This document shows, one piece after another, positions 39,792 to 49,260 of a DNA stretch of 64,000 nucleotides (position 1 is its first letter; the number at the start of each line of letters is the position of its first letter). The notes beneath the pieces are model-generated. The model was not told the DNA's origin. It saw only the letters and a list, made by a program, of their open reading frames with translations, and searched no databases. The translations under genes and the position numbers were made by a program. Origin of the DNA: Todiramphus chloris collaris (Eukaryota; Chordata; Aves; Coraciiformes; Alcedinidae); contig JANVCC010000010.1 in NCBI GenBank assembly GCA_025345505.1, positions 44,651,738-44,715,737 on the forward strand, read 5' to 3'.

Positions 39792-39818
39792 GTGAAGAAA
39801 GGCATAAAGTAGTGTTAC
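39792..39818 (-). other. 5' UTR part of the first coding exon, up to its splice acceptor
   Basis: The 27 bases between the acceptor (complement of 39819-39831, TTTTCTTCCATAG) and the ATG. They are in frame and open, so they could be coding if an upstream exon supplies a start. An acceptor here means at least one more 5' exon lies at higher coordinates, inside or beyond the window; I could not identify it. Confidence 0.8.
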
Positions 39819-40044
39819 CTATGGAAGAAAATCACATTATTATGAGAATGGCCCATCTGATAAACATGACAGCAAAACAAATTACTTTCAGATATATTGG
39901 ATCCTTTCAAACATGCATAGACTATACCCTTTAAGGCTGAATTAATTTTAATCAATCATTGCCATCTTCGAGTTTAATATACAATCTTAACTATAATTTA
40001 AGCTTCCTTTTTTTTCTGTCAATAATAAGAAAACTTTTCCCTAC
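39819..40044. other. Short intronic spacer between start-codon exon and solo LTR
   Basis: Only 226 bp separate the exon acceptor from the solo LTR. The polypyrimidine tract for the minus-strand acceptor is at 39821-39832. No other element is seen. Confidence 0.7.
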
Positions 40045-40641
40045 TGTGCTGGTTTTGTCTGGGATAGAGTTATTTTTCTTCACAGTAGCTGGTATGGGGC
40101 TGTGTTTTGGATTTGTGCTGGAAACAGTGTTGATAATACAGAGATGTTTTAGTTATTGCTGAGTAGTTCTTGCACAGAGTCAAGTCCTTTTCTGCTTCTC
40201 ACACCAGCCCACCAGTGAGAAGGCTGAAGGTTCACTAGAAGTTGTGAAGGGACACAGCTGGGACAGCTGAACCCAGCTGATCAAGGGAATATTCCATGCC
40301 ATATGATGCCATGCTCAGCATATAAAGCTGTGGGAAGAAGGAAGGAAGGAGAGGACGTTTGGAGTGATAATGTTTGTCTTCTCAAGCAACTGTTAACATG
40401 TGATGGAGTTCAGTTGTCCTAGAGATGGCTGATCACCTGCCTGCTGATGGGAAAGAGTGAATAAATTTCTTGTTTTGCTTTGCTTGTGCATGCAGCTTTT
40501 TCTTTACCTGTTAAACTGTCTTTATCTCAACCCACGAGTTTTTTCACTTTTACTTTTCAGATTCTCCCTCCCATTGCACCAGGGGGTGAGTGAGAGAGCA
40601 GCTGTGTGGGGTTTAGTTGCTGCCTGGGTTAAGCCATGACA
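40045..40641 (+). mobile_element. Solo LTR, ERVL-like, plus strand
   Basis: A 597-bp block with TGTGCTGG at the left end and CCATGACA at the right end. It is flanked by CCTAC (40040-40044) and TCTAC (40642-40646), a 5-bp target duplication with one mismatch. The U3 contains TATTCCATGCC and a decayed CRE (TGATGCCA) upstream of a TATA box (TATAAAG at 40321-40327). A poly(A) signal AATAAA lies at 40460-40465. This is the common avian ERVL LTR architecture. No internal region flanks it. It is antisense to the MGAT4C-like gene. Confidence 0.9.
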
Positions 40642-40964
40642 TCTACACATTTTAGGCTGTAATTATGCTGTCACTGTTGCAGGAGTACATCAGCAGTTCA
40701 GTTTCCCATTTATAACTCTCCAATCACAACTTGATGGTGAGAAATGCTGTTCTGCATTGCTTCCCTGTGTACCCCTGACTCCTTCCAAAGACAGCTCAGG
40801 GCAACAGGCAAGGAAACAGCTATTCCAGGACTCAGTATCATTGACAATAGGAAAATTCTGGATACCAGAATTGCTAGGCACAAATGAGGTACTTTCCCTG
40901 TAGTGAGAAGTCAGTAGCAAGACTGTGCAGCATCACTTAGCCTTAGAACTCCATACTAGGATGG
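40642..40964. other. Spacer between solo LTR and ERVL provirus
   Basis: About 320 bp of unique-looking sequence between two LTR insertions. No gene or element is recognised. Confidence 0.6.
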
Positions 40965-41560
40965 TGTCCTGGTTTGAGTGAGAACAGAACTAATTCTGTT
41001 CAGTAATTTTGCATTTCAGCTCAGTTCTTCTAACTGCACTTTCTGAAGTTAGCAGCCTGTTTTCACAGACAGCATCTGCTTCTAGCATTGATAACACCTC
41101 ATGTTTAGAGTTACTACCAAGGATTGGTATGCAGACCAAGGCCACTGCTGGATCTTGTGTACCACATTGGGGGGTGCAGAAAGTGAAAGGCTGCACCTGC
41201 AGGGAGGAGTGGACAGGACAGGTGACCCTAAACTGTCCAAGGAGGTATTCCATCCCATATACGCCATATTCGGTATAGAGCTGAGGGATCCGAAGGGTCT
41301 CTGGGCTCTTCTCCCCTCTTGGCCTGCTTTGCCAGCTTTTGCTTGGCTTGACTCGCGTCCTGTTTTGGTTCCTTCCTTGGAGCACCCAAGGAGGACTCTG
41401 TCCATTCTGCCTTTGATCCTGGTCTGTGTGTTCCTGAACCTGGTACCGGAATCCAGCTCCTGAACACAGCTCCCGTCTGCTGTGGGGCCCAGTCTGGGAC
41501 TCCCCGGGTGCCTGCACAGCATCAGTGGTGACAGTGATGTAATTACCATCACGGAGGTTG
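40965..41560 (+). repeat. 5' LTR of the ERVL provirus (3' end missing)
   Basis: It aligns with the 3' LTR from its first base to about 41560 (ACCATCACGG against ACCATCAGGG in the 3' LTR). It retains the TATTCC...TATAGAG promoter segment at about 41246-41279. The last ~200 bp present in the 3' LTR, including the ATTAAA signal and the CCATGACA end, are not found after 41560. The 5' LTR is therefore truncated or rearranged at its R/U5 side. Confidence 0.88.
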
Positions 41561-41916
41561 GGTTGTAGTGTTCTCTTATGTGCCGTACACATTATGTTGC
41601 TGTTTGCTTGTTCTCACTGTTTATCTGAAAGCTCTCAGGTTTGGGCACTGGGCGAAAGACTCTGCTTTTCTGTGGTGTTTATCTCTGATTTTTGTTGCAC
41701 TGAATTGGGTTGTGTGTGCATCTCAGTATTACAGGCATTACACAGTGGATTTTATTACTAGGAATACTTTTGTTTTCATCCCGAGAATTTATTACTGCTC
41801 CACACTATGCTAATCTGACTACCCCAGTTTTTAGAACTCCAAGTTGTGAGGATTGTGGACATGGCTACTGACAAAAGATTATATTATAATTATTAATTTC
41901 TAATATATTCACTGTG
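41561..41916 (+). other. Unexplained segment between truncated 5' LTR and gag
   Basis: These 356 bp do not align by eye with the tail of the 3' LTR. They may be leader sequence joined to the LTR by a deletion, or a foreign insertion. An ATTATTAATTTC stretch near 41889-41900 is shared with the 3' LTR tail (about 49541-49555), but this may be AT-rich coincidence. A TGGCGTCAGA at 41917 resembles a tRNA-Leu-type primer binding site (start TGGTGTCAGA), with one mismatch. Confidence 0.5.
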
Positions 41917-43211
41917 TGGCGTCAGATTAGTCATCAGTGGAGTAATACAGGTTGGGTAGCCACCAAAAAACGTAGATTGTGTGCAGCTTCCCTGCGATGT
42001 TCTGTGATACGCTCTGTATGCAGGAAACATGCCGCGACTGTTCAGTCTCCGCAGGCCCCCCCAACGAGCCCTGCTACTGCTCCTCCTGTTCTCAAAACAA
42101 GCACTGCTTCTGCTCCAACTCCCACAACAAGCACTGGAGCTGTTCCAGCTCCAGCAGCAAAGCCAGCAGCTACACCGACAGCTACTATGACCACTCCCTC
42201 TCAATCTGCCCCTGTACAAGTTGCTCCTGTGAAGAAAAGAAAACAAACAAAAGAGCCAAGTCCAGCAACAGATCAGGGAGACGGTCCTTCTCAAGCTGAA
42301 TCTGAGTATGAGTCAGAACCAGATGCAAAGCCTGATGCCACTGCAACTGGAAAGAAACACCTAACACAAACAGATCGCCCAGTGTGGTCAGATGACAGTG
42401 GAGCAGGTCCTTCTAAAGCAAACCCATCATATGTGGAGTCATCAGATACAGAGGTTACCACCAAATCTTTACCTATGAAGGAGCTGAGAAATCTGAGAAA
42501 GCTGACTATAGACAACATGAAGGTGAGCCACTGATCACTTGGCTGCTTCGATGCTGGGATACTGGGGCCCACAGCATCAAACTGAATGGCAGAGAAGCCA
42601 GGCAGCTGGGATTCCTGGCCAGAGATGGAGGCATTGACCAAGAGCTTGCAAGAAAGAGCAACACTATCAGTCTCTGGAGAAGACTCTTGTCAGCTGTAAA
42701 ATCCAGGTATCCCTATAAGGAGGACATCAATTGCCGCCCAAGCAAATGGACCACCATGGAAAAAGGTATTAAGTACTTGAGAGGATTAGCTGTGAGACAG
42801 GTGATTTATGGTGACAGGCAAGTAGTGAACCCTGATGCAATCCCATGCCAGCGACCCGTATTGCAGAAGTTTGTGAGGAGTGCCCCATCGGCATATTTCC
42901 ACACATTGTCAACATTGGTCTGGGGAACAGATGACGAGGTACCAACTGTGACAGAAGTGGCCAAGAGAGCACGACAGTACAAAGACAGCATTTCTGTTTC
43001 TCTACAGGTCCATGTATCAGGCCTGGAGAGATCAGTTGAAAAACTGATTGAAAAAAATAGAGAAGGGAGAACAGATCCTATTCTTCCCCTGAGTGGACCC
43101 ATGTTGAAGCCACTAGGAGAATGTGCTCGTCTTCAAGACCAGCTAAACAGGAACAGTACATGTCACAACATACCCTGTGGACTCTTCTCTGTGCCTTTGG
43201 AGAGAAAATGA
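41917..43211 (+). pseudogene. ERVL gag remnant (matrix-like and capsid parts)
   Basis: Frame 1 runs to a TGA at 42532-42534. It begins without an ATG (the first possible codon is GTG at 41914), has a Pro/Ala/Thr-rich stretch (about 42050-42220), a basic KKRKQTK and an acidic Ser/Asp/Glu segment. Capsid-like sequence then continues in a different frame from about 42500 to a TGA at 43209-43211, with the conserved ITWLLRCWD and RYPYKED blocks and KFVRSAPS. The break between the two frames near 42495-42520 is a one-base loss or a two-base gain. Gag would form the particle shell and package RNA; this copy cannot do so as it stands. Confidence 0.85.
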
Positions 43212-43564
43212 GCAGATGGGATGGAAAACCTACCACTGCTCTGCAGGCACAAGTACTCTACTTACAAGGTAAAGCAAAGAGAAGAGAGAATTCTTCCAGA
43301 AGGGAGGCTGCTCCAGTCTGCTATGAGCAGTCCTCTGGTCCAACTACATGGGCCTCAGGTCAAACAGTGAGTAGGGGGAATGAAAATGTGATTCCTGTAG
43401 TCAATACAAATCCTGTAAATAGCGTAAATCCTGTAAATAATGCAAATCCTGTCAACGGTGTAATTCCTGTGATCTACATATACCCTGTTAACCAGATAAA
43501 CCATGTAAACCCAGTGAACTTCACAAACCCAGTTACCAATTATGGACAATACCCTCGGAATTAG
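43121..43564 (+). pseudogene. ERVL gag C-terminal segment with hexapeptide repeat
   Basis: A third frame overlaps the end of the capsid-like frame and runs to a TAG at 43562-43564. Its first part is basic (KAKRREN). From 43391 to 43534 it is built of eight 18-bp units, each giving six residues with the pattern N-P-V-N-x-x or a variant. I do not recognise a zinc knuckle (CX2CX4HX4C) in it. The frame change from the capsid part may be damage or an ancestral shift. Confidence 0.65.
43391..43534 (+). repeat. 18-bp tandem repeat inside gag, eight units
   Basis: Units start at 43391, 43409, 43427, 43445, 43463, 43481, 43499 and 43517. The inner ones are closest to AATCCTGTAAATAxxGxA and the outer ones decay towards both ends. 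The period is a multiple of three, so the reading frame is kept through all eight. Confidence 0.9.
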
Positions 43565-44091
43565 AGGGGCCCTGCCTCCAGCCAGGTGGAGGAGAGGGAC
43601 AACAGAGTTTATTGGACTGTGTGGATTTGATGGCCTGGCACGTTAGAACCAAATATAAAGCCCTAGTAGATACTGATGCACAGTGCACCCTATTGCCATC
43701 GAATCATAAAGGGACTGAATCTGTTACCATTATTGGAGTAACGGGAGGATCTCAAGAACTGACTGTAGTAGAGGCTGAAGTGTATCTAACTGGGAATAAA
43801 TGGGAAAAGCACCCTATAGTGATTGGTCCAGATGCTCCATGCAGCTTTGGCATAGACTTCCTCAAGGAAGGGTATTATAAGGACCCAAAAGGGTATCGAT
43901 GGGTCTTCGGTATAGCAGCTGTAGAGACTGAGGACAAGAAACAGCTGACTGTCCTGCCTAACCTTTCAGAGGAGTCTGCCATTGTGGGTATGATGAGAGT
44001 TGAGGATCAAAGGTGCCAATTGCTACTGAAACGGTGCATCGACGACAATATTGCACCAACCGAGACTCTGCAGCTCCTATCCAGAAGCTGA
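43565..44091 (+). pseudogene. ERVL aspartic protease remnant
   Basis: The frame (frame 1, open from about 43612) contains ALVDTDAQCTLLP. The catalytic motif of retroviral proteases is D-T/S-G-A, and here the Gly codon is replaced by GAT (43675-43677), giving DTDA. Downstream GIDFLKEGYYKDPKGYRW is the usual sequence between protease and RT in ERVL. The frame ends with TGA at 44089-44091, while RT is already open in another frame from 44013. An active-site Gly-to-Asp change would be expected to abolish the active site. It should have cleaved the Gag-Pol polyprotein. Confidence 0.8.
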
Positions 44092-45449
44092 TCCGTCAAC
44101 TAGAGAGTCAAGGGGTGGTTAGGAAAACTCGCTCACCCTTTAACAGTCCTATATGGCCAGTGCGAAAATCTCATGGGGAATGGAGATTAACAGTGGAATA
44201 TAGTGGCCTGAATGAGGTTACGCCAGCAATGAGTGCTGCCATACCAGACACGTTGGAACTCCAGTATGAACTGGAGTCAAAGGCTGCTAAGTGGTATGCG
44301 ACCATTGACATTTGTAATGCATTTTTCTCTATTCCTATAGCACCAGAGTGTACGCCTCAGTTTGCTTTCACCTGGAGAGGTGTCCAATACACCTGGAATC
44401 AACTGCCCCAGGGGTGGAAACACAGCCCTACCATTTGCCATGGACTGATCCATACTGCACTGGAAAAAGGTGGAGCTCCAGAACACCTGCAATACATTGA
44501 TGACATCATTGTGTGGGGTAACACAGCAGAAGAAGTTTTGGAGAAAGATAAGAAAATAATTGAAATCCTTTTAGATGCTGATTTTGCCATAAAATGAAGC
44601 AAGGTCAAGGGACCTGTACGAGAGATCCAGTTTTTGGGAATCAAATGGCAAGATAGGCGTCACCAGATCCCAATGGATGTGGTTAACAGAGTAACAGCAA
44701 TGTCCCCACCAACTAACAAGAAAGAAACACAATCCTTCTTAGGTGCTGTGGGTTTCTGGAGAATGCACATTCCTGATTACAGTCAGATTGTAAAACCTCT
44801 CTATGAAGTGACTCGAAAGAAAAACAGTTTTAGTTGGTGTCCTGAACAAAAACAGGCTTTTGAACAGATCAAACGAGAGATTGTACATGCAGTAGCCCTT
44901 GGGCCAGTCCAAACAGGACAGGACATTAAAAATGTGCTCTATACTGCAGCTGGGAATAATGGTCCTACCTGGAGCCTCTGGCAGAAGGCACCAGGGGAAA
45001 CTCAAGGTCAACCCCTAGGATTTTGGAGTCGAGGATACAAAGGCTCCAAGGACAGCTATACTCCAACTGAAAAAGAAATATTGTCAGCATATGAAGGAGT
45101 TCGAGCTGCATCAGAAGTGATTGGTACTGAAACACAGCTCCTCTTAGCACCACAGTTACCAGTCCTAAACTGGATGTTCAAGGGTAAATTCCCTTCCACT
45201 CCTGCCACCGATGCCACATGGAGTAAGTGGTCTGCATTAATCACAAAGAGAGCTCGAATAGGGAACCTCAGTCATCCAGGAATCTTAGAGGTGATCATGG
45301 ATTGGCTAGAAGGTAAAGACTTTGGAATGCCACCAGAACAGGTGGTGACACGTGCTGAAGAAGCCCCACCATATAATCAGTTATCAGATAATGATAAGCA
45401 ATATGCTCTGTTTCCTGATGGATCTTGCTGTATTGTAGGAAACCATTGA
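44013..45449 (+). pseudogene. ERVL reverse transcriptase remnant
   Basis: Frame 0 is open from 44013 to 45449 except for one in-frame TGA at 44595-44597. It carries the FNSPIWPVRKS block, the LPQGWKHSP block and the catalytic YIDD at 44493-44504, with the last two Asp intact. Thumb and connection sequence follows the stop, with no frameshift (TNKKETQSFLGAVGFWRMH). The frame ends at a TGA at 45447-45449, at the start of RNase H (LFPDGSC). RT would copy viral RNA into DNA. Confidence 0.9.
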
Positions 45450-45717
45450 AAGTGGAAGCTGCTGTTTGGCGTCCCACATGACTGCAGAAGCAGCTGAGGG
45501 AGTAGGTGAATTGAGTCAGTTTGCAGAGGTAAAAGCCATCCAACTGGCCTTGGATATTGCTGAACAAGAAAAGTGTCCAGTGCTTTATCTCTACATTGAT
45601 TCATGGACAGCAGCAAATGCCTTGTGGGGATGATTAAAACAGTGGAAGCAGAATAACTGGCAGCGCAGAGGTAAACCCATTTGGGCTGCCACACTGTGGC
45701 AAGACATTGCTGCTTAG
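45450..45717 (+). pseudogene. ERVL RNase H remnant
   Basis: After the RT frame ends, RNase H-like sequence continues in frame 1 (AEAAEGVGELSQFAEVKAI and a YIDSWTAANALWG block at about 45592-45630). This frame has stops at 45631-45633 (TGA) and 45715-45717 (TAG). The domain degraded the RNA strand of the hybrid. It is broken by one frameshift and two stops. Confidence 0.8.
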
Positions 45718-45719
45718 AT

Positions 45720-46740
45720 AGAGAAACTAGTTGTAAAAGTCCATCATGGATGCCCATGTACCTAAACGTCGAGCCACTGAGGAACATCAAAACAACCAAC
45801 AAGTTGATCAGGCTGCTAGAGTGTTCCAGACACTTAGACTGGGAACATAAAGGTGAACTATTTTTAGCTCGGTGGGCCCATGATACTTCAGGACATCAGG
45901 GAAGAGATGCAACATACAAATGGGCACGTGACCGAGGGGTGGATTTAACCATGGACGCTATTGCGCAGGTTATCCATGACTGTGAAACATGTGCCTCAAT
46001 CAAACAAGTGAAACGGTTAAAACCTTTGTGGTATGGGGGACGATGGTCCAAGTATAAGTATGGGCAGGCCTGGCAGATTGATTACATCACACTGCCTCAA
46101 ACCCACCAGGGTAAGCAGTATGTGCTTACATGATGGAAGCAACCACTGGCTGCTGTAAACCCATCCTGTACCTCACACCACTGCCCGGAACATCATCCTG
46201 GGCCTGGAAAAGCAGATCCTGTGGCGACATGGTACTCCAGAGAGAACTTAGTCTGACAATGGGACTCATTTCAAAAACAATCTCATAGACAATTGGGACA
46301 AAGAGCATGGTATTGAGTGTGTGTATCACATCCCCTATCATGCACCAGCCTTTGGGAATATTGAACAATACAATGGATTGTTAAAAACTACTTTGAAAGC
46401 AATGGGGGGTGGAACCTTTAAAAACTGGGACAAGCATTTAGCACAAGCCACCTGGTTAGTCAACACCAGAGGATTCATCAATAGAGCTGATCCTGCTCAG
46501 TCGGATCCATTACACACAGTAGAAGGGGATAAAGTCCCTGTGGTGTATGAAGGGAATCTGTTGGGGAAAGCTGTGTGGGTATTTCCTGCTTTGGGCAAAG
46601 GCAAACCCATTTGTGCGACTGCTTTTGCTCAAGGACCTGGAAGTACTTGGTGGGTGATGATGAAGGATGCTAAAGTACAGTGTGTACCCCAAGGAAATTT
46701 AACTCTGGGTGAGAATACTAGATTCAAAGCTGTATATTAA
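45720..46740 (+). pseudogene. ERVL integrase remnant
   Basis: The N-terminal zinc-binding motif is intact in frame 0: His codons at 45879 and 45894, Cys codons at 45981 and 45990 (HX4H...CX2C). The first catalytic Asp follows at 46080 (WQIDYI). The frame stops with TGA at 46131-46133. The second Asp (46255, SDNGTH) and the Glu (46363, IEQYNG) are in frame 1, exactly 36 codons apart, which is the canonical D,D(35)E spacing. A TAG at 46249-46251 lies two codons before the second Asp. The C-terminal domain runs open to TAA at 46738-46740. Integrase inserted the viral DNA and made the 5-bp duplication. Confidence 0.9.
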
Positions 46741-47012
46741 TTGCATAATACTAACAGTATTCATTAAGTGTCTTTCAGGATAAAAGACACTGTGGTGATG
46801 ACAGGAGCTAACCTCATCAAGTGGCGTCCAGTAATCTCCTGAGATGAATCTTCAACCTTTGGACATGAACTGTGATGAATTCCATCTTTTACCCTGAGAG
46901 GCTGTTACAACGGATGGAAAGCTACAATCATGAACTCAATGAACTTTTCTATAGAAAGAAATTATAACCTAGTGATGGATATCATGTAAATGGTATGAAA
47001 TAAGGGGTGGAA
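46741..47012 (+). other. Post-integrase region and polypurine tract, no env
   Basis: About 270 bp between the integrase stop and the 3' LTR. No envelope gene or remnant is present. The purine-rich AGGGGTGGAA at 47003-47012, directly before the LTR, is the polypurine tract that primes plus-strand synthesis. Confidence 0.85.
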
Positions 47013-47254
47013 TGTCCTGGTTTGAGTGAGAACAGAACTAATTCTGTTCAGTAATTTTACTTTTCAGCTCAGTTCTTCTAATTAACTGCACTTTCTGAAG
47101 TTAGCAGCCTGTTCTCACAGACAGTGTCTGCTTCTAGCAGTGATAACACCTCATGTTTAGAGTTACTACCAAGGATTGGTATGCAGACCAAGGCCACTGC
47201 TGGGTCTTGTGTACTACATTGGGGGGTTCAGAAAGTGAAAGTGTGCACCTGGAG

Positions 47255-49260
47255 GAAATCAAGTAAGAGAGTTAGGAGACCTGGGCTGAGCAGGGAGCTA
47301 CTACATAAACTTAAGCAAAAGAAGGAATTATACAGAACATGGAAGGAAGGGCAGGCCACTTGGGAAGAATAGCGGGAGGTTGTCAGAGGATGCAGGGATG
47401 TAACAAGGAAAGCTAAGGCCTCTCTAGAACTAAACCTGGTGAGGAAGATCAAGGACAACAAGAAAAGCTTTTTCAAGTATGTTGGAGGCAAAAGGAAGTC
47501 TACAGGAAATGTGGGCCCGCTGATGAATGAAGTGGGTGCACTGGTGACCGAGGATACAGAGAAGGCCGAATTACTGAATGCCACCTTCGCCTTGGTCTTT
47601 ACTAAGTCCAGCTACCAGGAATCCCAGGCCTTCAAGACCACAGAGGAAATCTGGAGAGAGGAAGTTTCTACCTCTGTTGAAGAGGCTTGGGTTAGAGATC
47701 AGTTGAACAAACTGGACATCCACAAGTCCATGGGCCCTGATGGGATACACCCACGAGTGATAAGGGAGATGGCAGAGGTCATTGCTAGGCCACTCTCCAT
47801 AATCTTTGAGAGGTCCTGGAGATCAGGAGAGATGCCTGAGGACTGGAGGAAGGCCAATGTCATTCCAATATTCAAAAAGAGCAAAAAGGAGGACCTGGGT
47901 AACTATAGGCCGGTCAGCCTCACGTCCATCCCTGGAAAGGTGATGGAACAGCTTGTTCTTGCCACCGTCTCAAAGAACGTGGAGGAAAGGAGGCTTATCA
48001 CGAGTAGTCAACATGGATTCCATAAGGGGAAATCATGCTTGACTAATCTGATAGCCTTTTATGATATCATAAGTAGTTGGATAGATGAGGGGAGAGCAGT
48101 GGATGTGGTATATCTTGACTTCATCAAGGCTTTCGATACTGTCTCCCACGGTATCCTCACAGCCAGGCTTAGGAAGTGTGGATTGGGTGATTGTGCAGTG
48201 AGGTGGATTGGGAACTGGCTGAAGGACAGAGCCCAGAGAGTTGTGGTCAATGGAGCAGAGTCTAGCTGGAGGCCTGTGGGTAGTGGTGTCCCCCAAGGGT
48301 CAGTACTGGGTCCAATACTGTTCAATATATTCATCAATGACCTGGACGAAGGGATGGAGTGTACCCTCAGCAAGTTTGCTGATGATACAAAACTGGGAGG
48401 AGTGGCTGACATTCCAGAAGACTGTGCTGCCATCCAGCATGACCTGGACAGGCTGGAGAGCTGAGCGGGGAGAAATTTAATGCAATTTAACAAAAGCAAG
48501 TGTAAAGTGCTACATCTCGGGAAGAACAACCCCATTTATCAGTATAGGCTGGGGGCTGATCTGTTGGAAAGCAGCTCTGGGGAAAAAGACCTAGGGGCCC
48601 TGGTGGACAGCAGGATGACCATGAGCCAACAATGCGCCCTCGTGGCCAAGAAGGCCAATGGCATCCTGGGATGCATTAAGAAGAGTGTGGTCAGCAGGTC
48701 GAGGGAGGTTCTCTTCCCCCTCTACTCTGCGCTGGTGAGGCCCCACCTGGAATACTGTGTCCAGTTCTGGGCACCCTAGTTCAAGAAAGATGTAGAGCTA
48801 CTGGAGAGAGTCCAGCGCAGGGCCACCAAGATGATTAAGGGAGTGGAGTATCTACCTTATGAGGAGAGGCTGAGAGAGCTGGGTCTCTTTAGCCTGAAGA
48901 AGAGGAGACTGAGGGGAGACCTCATTAATGTCTATAAATATGTTAAGGGCGAGTGTAAGGATGGAGCCAGACTCTTCTCAATGTCATCCAATGTTAGGAC
49001 AAGAGGCAATGGGAGTAAGTTGGAGCACAAGAGGTTTAGGGTAAACATAAGGAAAAACTTTTTCACAGTGAGGGTGATGGAGCACTGGAATGGGCTGCCC
49101 AGGGGGGTTGTGGAGTCTCCTCTGGAGGCGTTCAAGACCCACCTGGTCATGTTCCTGTGTGACTTGATCTAGGTGATCCTGCTCTGGTAGAGGGGTTGGA
49201 CTAGATGATCTTTCTAGGTCCCTTTCAACCCCTAACATTCTATAATACATTCTATGATTC
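47255..49260 (+). mobile_element. CR1 LINE, 5'-truncated, nested in the 3' LTR
   Basis: About 2.0 kb of CR1 in the same orientation as the provirus. It begins within ORF2, before the reverse transcriptase domain, and ends with the CR1 3' end (GGGTTGGACTAGATGATCTTTCTAGGTC and ATTCTATGATTC). It must be younger than the provirus because it lies in the LTR. I see no target duplication, and about 120 bp of LTR are lost at the site. Confidence 0.95.
47265..49172 (+). pseudogene. CR1 ORF2 (reverse transcriptase) remnant
   Basis: One frame (frame 0) is kept throughout, so there is no frameshift in 1.9 kb. It is interrupted by three stops: TAG at 47370-47372, TGA at 48462-48464 (where a Trp is usual) and TAG at 48777-48779. 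It shows the RT signatures [14 protein letters not shown] [58 protein letters not shown] and the catalytic FADD near 48373-48384. It ends at TAG 49170-49172. CR1 ORF2 makes the endonuclease/RT for target-primed insertion; the endonuclease part is missing here. Confidence 0.93.

Noticed and set aside
40990..41592. Minus-strand frames of 200 and 156 codons over the 5' LTR
   Set aside because: They are antisense to an LTR and have no retroviral or cellular homology that I can see.
46741..47012. Possible env gene of the provirus
   Set aside because: Only about 270 bp separate integrase and polypurine tract, with no envelope-like frame; absence of env is normal for ERVL.
48033..48535. Minus-strand frames over the CR1 element
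   Set aside because: Antisense shadows of the CR1 reverse transcriptase frame.
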